Shown piece by piece: positions 60,934 through 64,000 of a stretch of DNA of 64,000 bases. The position numbers and the translations under genes were made by a program. Within the stretch, counting starts at the first letter, position 1, and each line of letters opens with the position of its first letter. Origin of the DNA: an uncultured Spirochaetaceae bacterium (lineage in GTDB: Bacteria; Spirochaetota; Spirochaetia; Sphaerochaetales; Sphaerochaetaceae); the NCBI GenBank assembly GCA_944390015.1, contig CALXOL010000002.1, positions 1 through 64,000 of the forward strand. Direction: 5' to 3'. Under the pieces are notes generated by a model. That model saw only the letters and a list, made by a program, of their open reading frames with translations. It made no database searches and had not been told where the DNA came from.

Positions 60934-61947
60934 ATGATTGTAAAAAGAACAGATTTAACACCAAAGCAGAATTATACTTGGATTGACGCAAGGAATATTG
61001 ACCGTGATGACATCGCGGTTCTTACGGATGAGTATATGATTCCTTCCGAGGTTCTTGCGGATATCATGGACCAGGATGAGCAGGCAAGAATAGAGAAGGA
61101 GGATGATTATACCGTAATCATCTGCCGTCTTCCCAGCGATGAGGAGGATGAGGATAATCCCCTTGTAAGGACGTGTAGCCCTTTAGGTATCGTTCTTTTC
61201 TCCGATAAGGTCGTGACAATTACGAAAGAGGACAGTGTAGTAATCGATGATCTGGCAAGGCGACGTGTGCGCTCCTGTCCGGTAGATACGAAGGAAGGTC
61301 TTGTAATCTCGATTCTTGGGCGCTCCGCACTGGTTTACATCAGGCTTCTGAAATATATAAACAGACAGAAGGATCTTGTTGAGGAGCAGCTTCAGAAGTC
61401 AATCATGAACTATGAGCTGATACAGCTGTTGCAGATTCAGAAATCCCTTGTATATTTCACGACAAGTCTTGCCGGTAATGAGATTCTGCTGGAGAAGCTG
61501 CAGAAGACCCCGTTCTTCAAGCTTAACAGTGAGGACGAGGAGGAGTTTCTGGAAGATGCCATCACCGATAACAAGCAGGCTATTCAGATGGCGAACATAT
61601 ATTCGGACATTCTCACGGGAACCATGGATGCGTTTGCATCCGTAATCGGAAACAACATGAACATAATCATGAAGCGTCTTACCGTAATATCGCTTTCACT
61701 CATGTTCCCTACGTTCATTACCGGATTCTTCGGTATGAACATCCACATCCCGGGCATTGACGGTAAATGGGCATGGCTGGTGCTGACCATAGTCTGTATC
61801 TTGGTCTCGGTTCTTGGATCTTACCTTATCAGTGATAAGCGGAATAAGCTTTTGCTGAAGGCGAACAGCATCAAGAAGAAGAGCCCGTCAGAGAGGAAAT
61901 ACCTGGCAAGAAAGCGCCAAGTGCTAAAAGGAGAAGACAAGGACTGA
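60934..61947 (+). CDS. corA: CorA-family magnesium/cobalt transporter
   Basis: The 337-residue protein has a large cytoplasmic N-terminal domain with long helices (SALVYIRLLKYINRQKDLVEEQLQ) and two C-terminal membrane helices separated by the signature GMN (FFGMNIHIPG, near residue 267). It forms pentameric channels for Mg2+ or Co2+/Ni2+. The start has only a G-rich, GTGAG-type ribosome-binding region, which lies in a hairpin, so expression is likely controlled through the leader ORF at 60839. The 3' end lies 3 bp from a convergent gene. Confidence 0.93.
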   Translation: MIVKRTDLTPKQNYTWIDARNIDRDDIAVLTDEYMIPSEVLADIMDQDEQARIEKEDDYTVIICRLPSDEEDEDNPLVRTCSPLGIVLFSDKVVTITKEDSVVIDDLARRRVRSCPVDTKEGLVISILGRSALVYIRLLKYINRQKDLVEEQLQKSIMNYELIQLLQIQKSLVYFTTSLAGNEILLEKLQKTPFFKLNSEDEEEFLEDAITDNKQAIQMANIYSDILTGTMDAFASVIGNNMNIIMKRLTVISLSLMFPTFITGFFGMNIHIPGIDGKWAWLVLTIVCILVSVLGSYLISDKRNKLLLKANSIKKKSPSERKYLARKRQVLKGEDKD

Positions 61948-61950
61948 GCT

Positions 61951-63012
61951 TTACTGCATCTGCAGGAGGAATGAGTACTGCTTATCATCCCGGCTGGTGT
62001 AATAGGAGATATCCCCATGTTCGTTCGCATAGTTTTGTGCGGCATCGGGAAATGAATCGAGAAATAGTGAGTATGCCTTCCTGTCTTTAAAGCGCACCTC
62101 AATCTCATCTCCAGTTCCCCTGGCATAGTCGAACATCGACCATGTGACATTCTCCATGTTTGCAGATTCATCGAACATGATTCCGTTTATCTCATGGTAG
62201 TTGTATCTCAGGCTCTCTGATGCGGGAAGAAGAGAGAATATGTCATCTGCTTCATGGTCTCTCTTCATCATCTCGTCAGTTATGTTGAAATAGAGATGAG
62301 ATACGATATCCGTCATGTCATCCCATGTCACATCCACAAGGGTGAACACACCATCAAGCTCGACAATGTTCCATGCATGGCTCTCACTTTTATCATCTGT
62401 ATATCCCTCTCCTGAGATTTTTGAGCATGGAATGCCTGCCATTCTCAGCATGAGAGTGAAGGCTTCGGCATAACCTTCGCATGCGGCCCTGCCATAGAGT
62501 AGAGCCCCATAAGGGGTATAACTGATATCTCCCTGCTGAGTGTATGTGACAAGCTGGGCAAGCACGTCATGCAATAAAAGCTCTTTTGAATAAGGGGAGA
62601 GGGAAGGTGGTATCTCTTCTATTAAGCCCTCAATTAGAGAAAACATGTCTTTTTCTATATTCTTCGCTTCTTTTTCTGTCATCGTGGCAGAGAACTCTAC
62701 TTTGCTGATCCATCCCTTATCCTCATAATAGAAATACTGGTAATGATTGCTGACGTAAAACAGCTCTGGATAATCAGAGAGTATGTGACTGATTGCCACA
62801 TCAAGATCATTTGAGGGTACTTCCTCTTCAAACGTGATGCTGAACTCATATTCACTTAGCTTCTCATATATAAAATCCACAAGTTTCTTTTGATCCTTAC
62901 TCAGGATATAATCGTATGCTATGCATGTTCTGGCATCATACGGGGTATCGGGTTTTGCCCATATGGATAAAAGAGACATTGCCATCAGAATCAGAGATAA
63001 AACACGTCGCAT
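61951..63012 (-). CDS. Secreted transglutaminase-like protein
   Basis: The 353-residue product has a signal peptide (VLSLILMAMSLLSIWA) and a transglutaminase-like cysteine protease fold with the triad Cys in RAACEGYAEAFTLM (near 174), His in ESHAWNIVEL (near 211) and Asp in LVDVTWDDM (near 226). Bacterial members are proteases or peptide-processing enzymes, often near the cell wall. The ATG at 63012 has no Shine-Dalgarno, and a -10 TACCAT ends 6 nt before it with TTGCAA 17 nt upstream, so the in-frame ATGs at 63057 and 63036 would lie in the promoter. Confidence 0.82.
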   Translation of the reverse strand: MRRVLSLILMAMSLLSIWAKPDTPYDARTCIAYDYILSKDQKKLVDFIYEKLSEYEFSITFEEEVPSNDLDVAISHILSDYPELFYVSNHYQYFYYEDKGWISKVEFSATMTEKEAKNIEKDMFSLIEGLIEEIPPSLSPYSKELLLHDVLAQLVTYTQQGDISYTPYGALLYGRAACEGYAEAFTLMLRMAGIPCSKISGEGYTDDKSESHAWNIVELDGVFTLVDVTWDDMTDIVSHLYFNITDEMMKRDHEADDIFSLLPASESLRYNYHEINGIMFDESANMENVTWSMFDYARGTGDEIEVRFKDRKAYSLFLDSFPDAAQNYANEHGDISYYTSRDDKQYSFLLQMQ

Positions 63013-63018
63013 GGATAA

Positions 63019-63047
63019 ATGGTAGGGCAACATAGGAGTCTTTGCAA
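63019..63047 (-). promoter_or_regulatory. Promoter of the transglutaminase-like gene, leaderless type
   Basis: TTGCAA (63047-63042), a 17-nt spacer and TACCAT (63024-63019) lie 6 nt before the ATG at 63012. Confidence 0.5.
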
Positions 63048-63115
63048 CAATAAGCATCTTTCAATTTCTTTCTTTTTTTGCGACAGTAATGCATATAATC
63101 TATATGGAGGTTTAA

Positions 63116-63907
63116 ATGAAGAGTTTTGCAATTGCCGGCTGCGGACATCTTGGTAAGATTGTCAAAGAGGCATATGTGAAGGGTTATCTGAAGGATTATA
63201 GACTTATTGCGGCATATTCAAGAAAAAGAGAAGATGCTCAGAGCCTCGTCTTGGATACAAAAGCCGTGGCGCTCTCATCGATGGATGAGGTTATTTCCCT
63301 AAAGCCCGATTATATTGTAGAGACGGCCTCGATCGCTCTTTTCAAGGAATTTGCCATTAAGGCATTAAGAGCAGGAATAAGTGTAATACCTCTCTCAATC
63401 GGAGCATTCGCAGATAGTGTATTCAAGGATGAGGCACTTAAGGCTGCAGAAGGAAGCGGCGCAAGAATATACATACCATCCGGTGCTGTCGGTGGCTTTG
63501 ATGCTCTTACTACCATCTCTCTTATGGCAGAGGCCAAAGGGCTTGAGGTGAAGGCGGGGCTGTATAATCATAAAGGACCTAAGGGGCTTAAAAACACACC
63601 TCTTTACTCTGATGAGCTTAACGAGAGAGAAAAATGCGTGTTCTCCGGTACCACAAAGGATGCGATTGCGATTCTTCCGACCAAGGTGAATGTGGCCGTC
63701 GCATCTTCCCTGGCAACAATAGGTGCGGATGATGCGATTACGGAAATCACAAGCACCCCTGGTTTTGTAGGCGATTCTCAGTGTGCTTTCATTGAGACTG
63801 ATGGATATAGGGCAACAGCGGATATCTACTCGGCAGATAGTGATATCGCGGCATGGTCCGTCGTTGCGCTTTTAAGGAACATCTCATCCCCGATGATATT
63901 CTTTTAA
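63116..63907 (+). CDS. nadX: Aspartate dehydrogenase family protein
   Basis: The 263-residue protein has an N-terminal Rossmann motif (AIAGCGHLGKIVKEA), VETASIALFKEFAIKALRAGISVIPLSIGAF and IYIPSGAVGGFDALTT, which match the L-aspartate dehydrogenase (NadX) family. Such enzymes oxidise aspartate to iminoaspartate for NAD synthesis with NadA, or act in amino acid catabolism. nadA and nadC are not visible here, so the role is open. GGAGG precedes the ATG and a TATAAT lies about 15 nt before it. Confidence 0.8.
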   Translation: MKSFAIAGCGHLGKIVKEAYVKGYLKDYRLIAAYSRKREDAQSLVLDTKAVALSSMDEVISLKPDYIVETASIALFKEFAIKALRAGISVIPLSIGAFADSVFKDEALKAAEGSGARIYIPSGAVGGFDALTTISLMAEAKGLEVKAGLYNHKGPKGLKNTPLYSDELNEREKCVFSGTTKDAIAILPTKVNVAVASSLATIGADDAITEITSTPGFVGDSQCAFIETDGYRATADIYSADSDIAAWSVVALLRNISSPMIFF

Positions 63908-63918
63908 TGGAGGTAAAA

Positions 63919-64000
63919 ATGGAGAAATTCAGGAAACTTGTTGAAGCCGGTCCTATCGGATTGGAGCCATGGGCGGAGGATAAGCTGAGAGATTATGCCC
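63919..64000 (+). CDS. Start of a gene cut by the window edge, unidentified
   Basis: ATG 63919 follows GGAGG and opens a reading frame (MEKFRKLVEAGPIGLEPWAE) that runs to the end of the window. It follows nadX by 11 nt and is probably cotranscribed. Too little is present to name it. Confidence 0.6.
   Translation, partial: MEKFRKLVEAGPIGLEPWAEDKLRDYA

Noticed and set aside
1-64000. CRISPR arrays, tRNA or rRNA genes and complete insertion sequences
   Set aside because: I looked for regularly spaced repeats, T-loop-like GTTCGA contexts and transposase genes with inverted ends and saw none that hold up; a tRNA scan would settle it.

Overview
This window comes from a compact, moderately AT-rich bacterial chromosome. 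It probably belongs to the Spirochaetota, near Sphaerochaeta and related host-associated lineages; this is inference from gene content, not from a marker rRNA. The clues are a long serine hydroxymethyltransferase with a large insertion, a 428-residue PRPP synthetase, a eukaryotic-type hexokinase, an archaeal-type UMP kinase, a PyrB-PyrI fusion, and many small secreted beta-rich proteins. I saw no rRNA or tRNA genes, no CRISPR array and no intact insertion sequence.

Layout: 0.1-2.8 kb holds a specialised NusG paralogue divergent from a CBS-ACT protein and a repeat-bearing Smr protein. 2.8-6.1 kb has a MATE exporter, infA and glyA. 6.1-10.9 kb is a tight five-gene operon: dihydropyrimidinase, a HAD-cytidine deaminase fusion, a lipid-anchored phospholipase D-like protein and two small envelope proteins. 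10.9-20 kb is housekeeping: rpiB, CBS-type pyrophosphatase, RelA/SpoT, prmC-prfA, an AI-2E family membrane protein and exonuclease I. 19.8-30.5 kb covers sugar and energy metabolism: UMF1 transporter, GH3 glucosidase, hexokinase, PLP kinase, nucleosidase, pyruvate kinase, patatin and a PflX-like radical SAM protein. 30.5-42.1 kb has UMP kinase, SSB, argH, PRPP synthetase, an aminotransferase, a 1017-residue acidic repeat protein, an IMPase and a HAD-RidA fusion. 42.2-46.2 kb encodes polysaccharide export (Wza-like plus Wzc-like). 46.2-52.3 kb is the pyrimidine operon (pyrBI, pyrE, pyrF, pyrDK fusion, pyrC). 52.3-57.8 kb holds surface proteins including two Wzi-like proteins and a frameshifted Rpn-type nuclease. 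57.8-64 kb has YibE/F, alkaline phosphatase, CorA, a transglutaminase-like protein, an aspartate dehydrogenase and a partial gene.

The most interesting signals are regulatory and lie between or inside ordinary genes. (1) A 15-codon proline-containing leader ORF with a strong ribosome-binding site precedes corA and is followed by two mutually exclusive hairpins, one covering the corA ribosome-binding region. (2) A 26-codon uridine-rich leader ORF ends 8 nt before a terminator that abuts pyrBI, the arrangement of UTP-sensitive attenuation. (3) A G10 tract interrupts a Wzi-like outer-membrane gene; nine Gs would restore the frame, so the gene looks phase-variable and switched off here. (4) About ten genes have a -10 hexamer only 6-11 nt before the start codon and no Shine-Dalgarno sequence, which points to leaderless or near-leaderless mRNAs. 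(5) An Rpn-family nuclease gene is split exactly at a -1 slippery heptamer followed by a hairpin. (6) Two HAD phosphatases are fused to deaminase-type domains, one keeping an internal ribosome-binding site. Most convergent gene pairs abut or overlap at their stop codons and leave no room for terminators.
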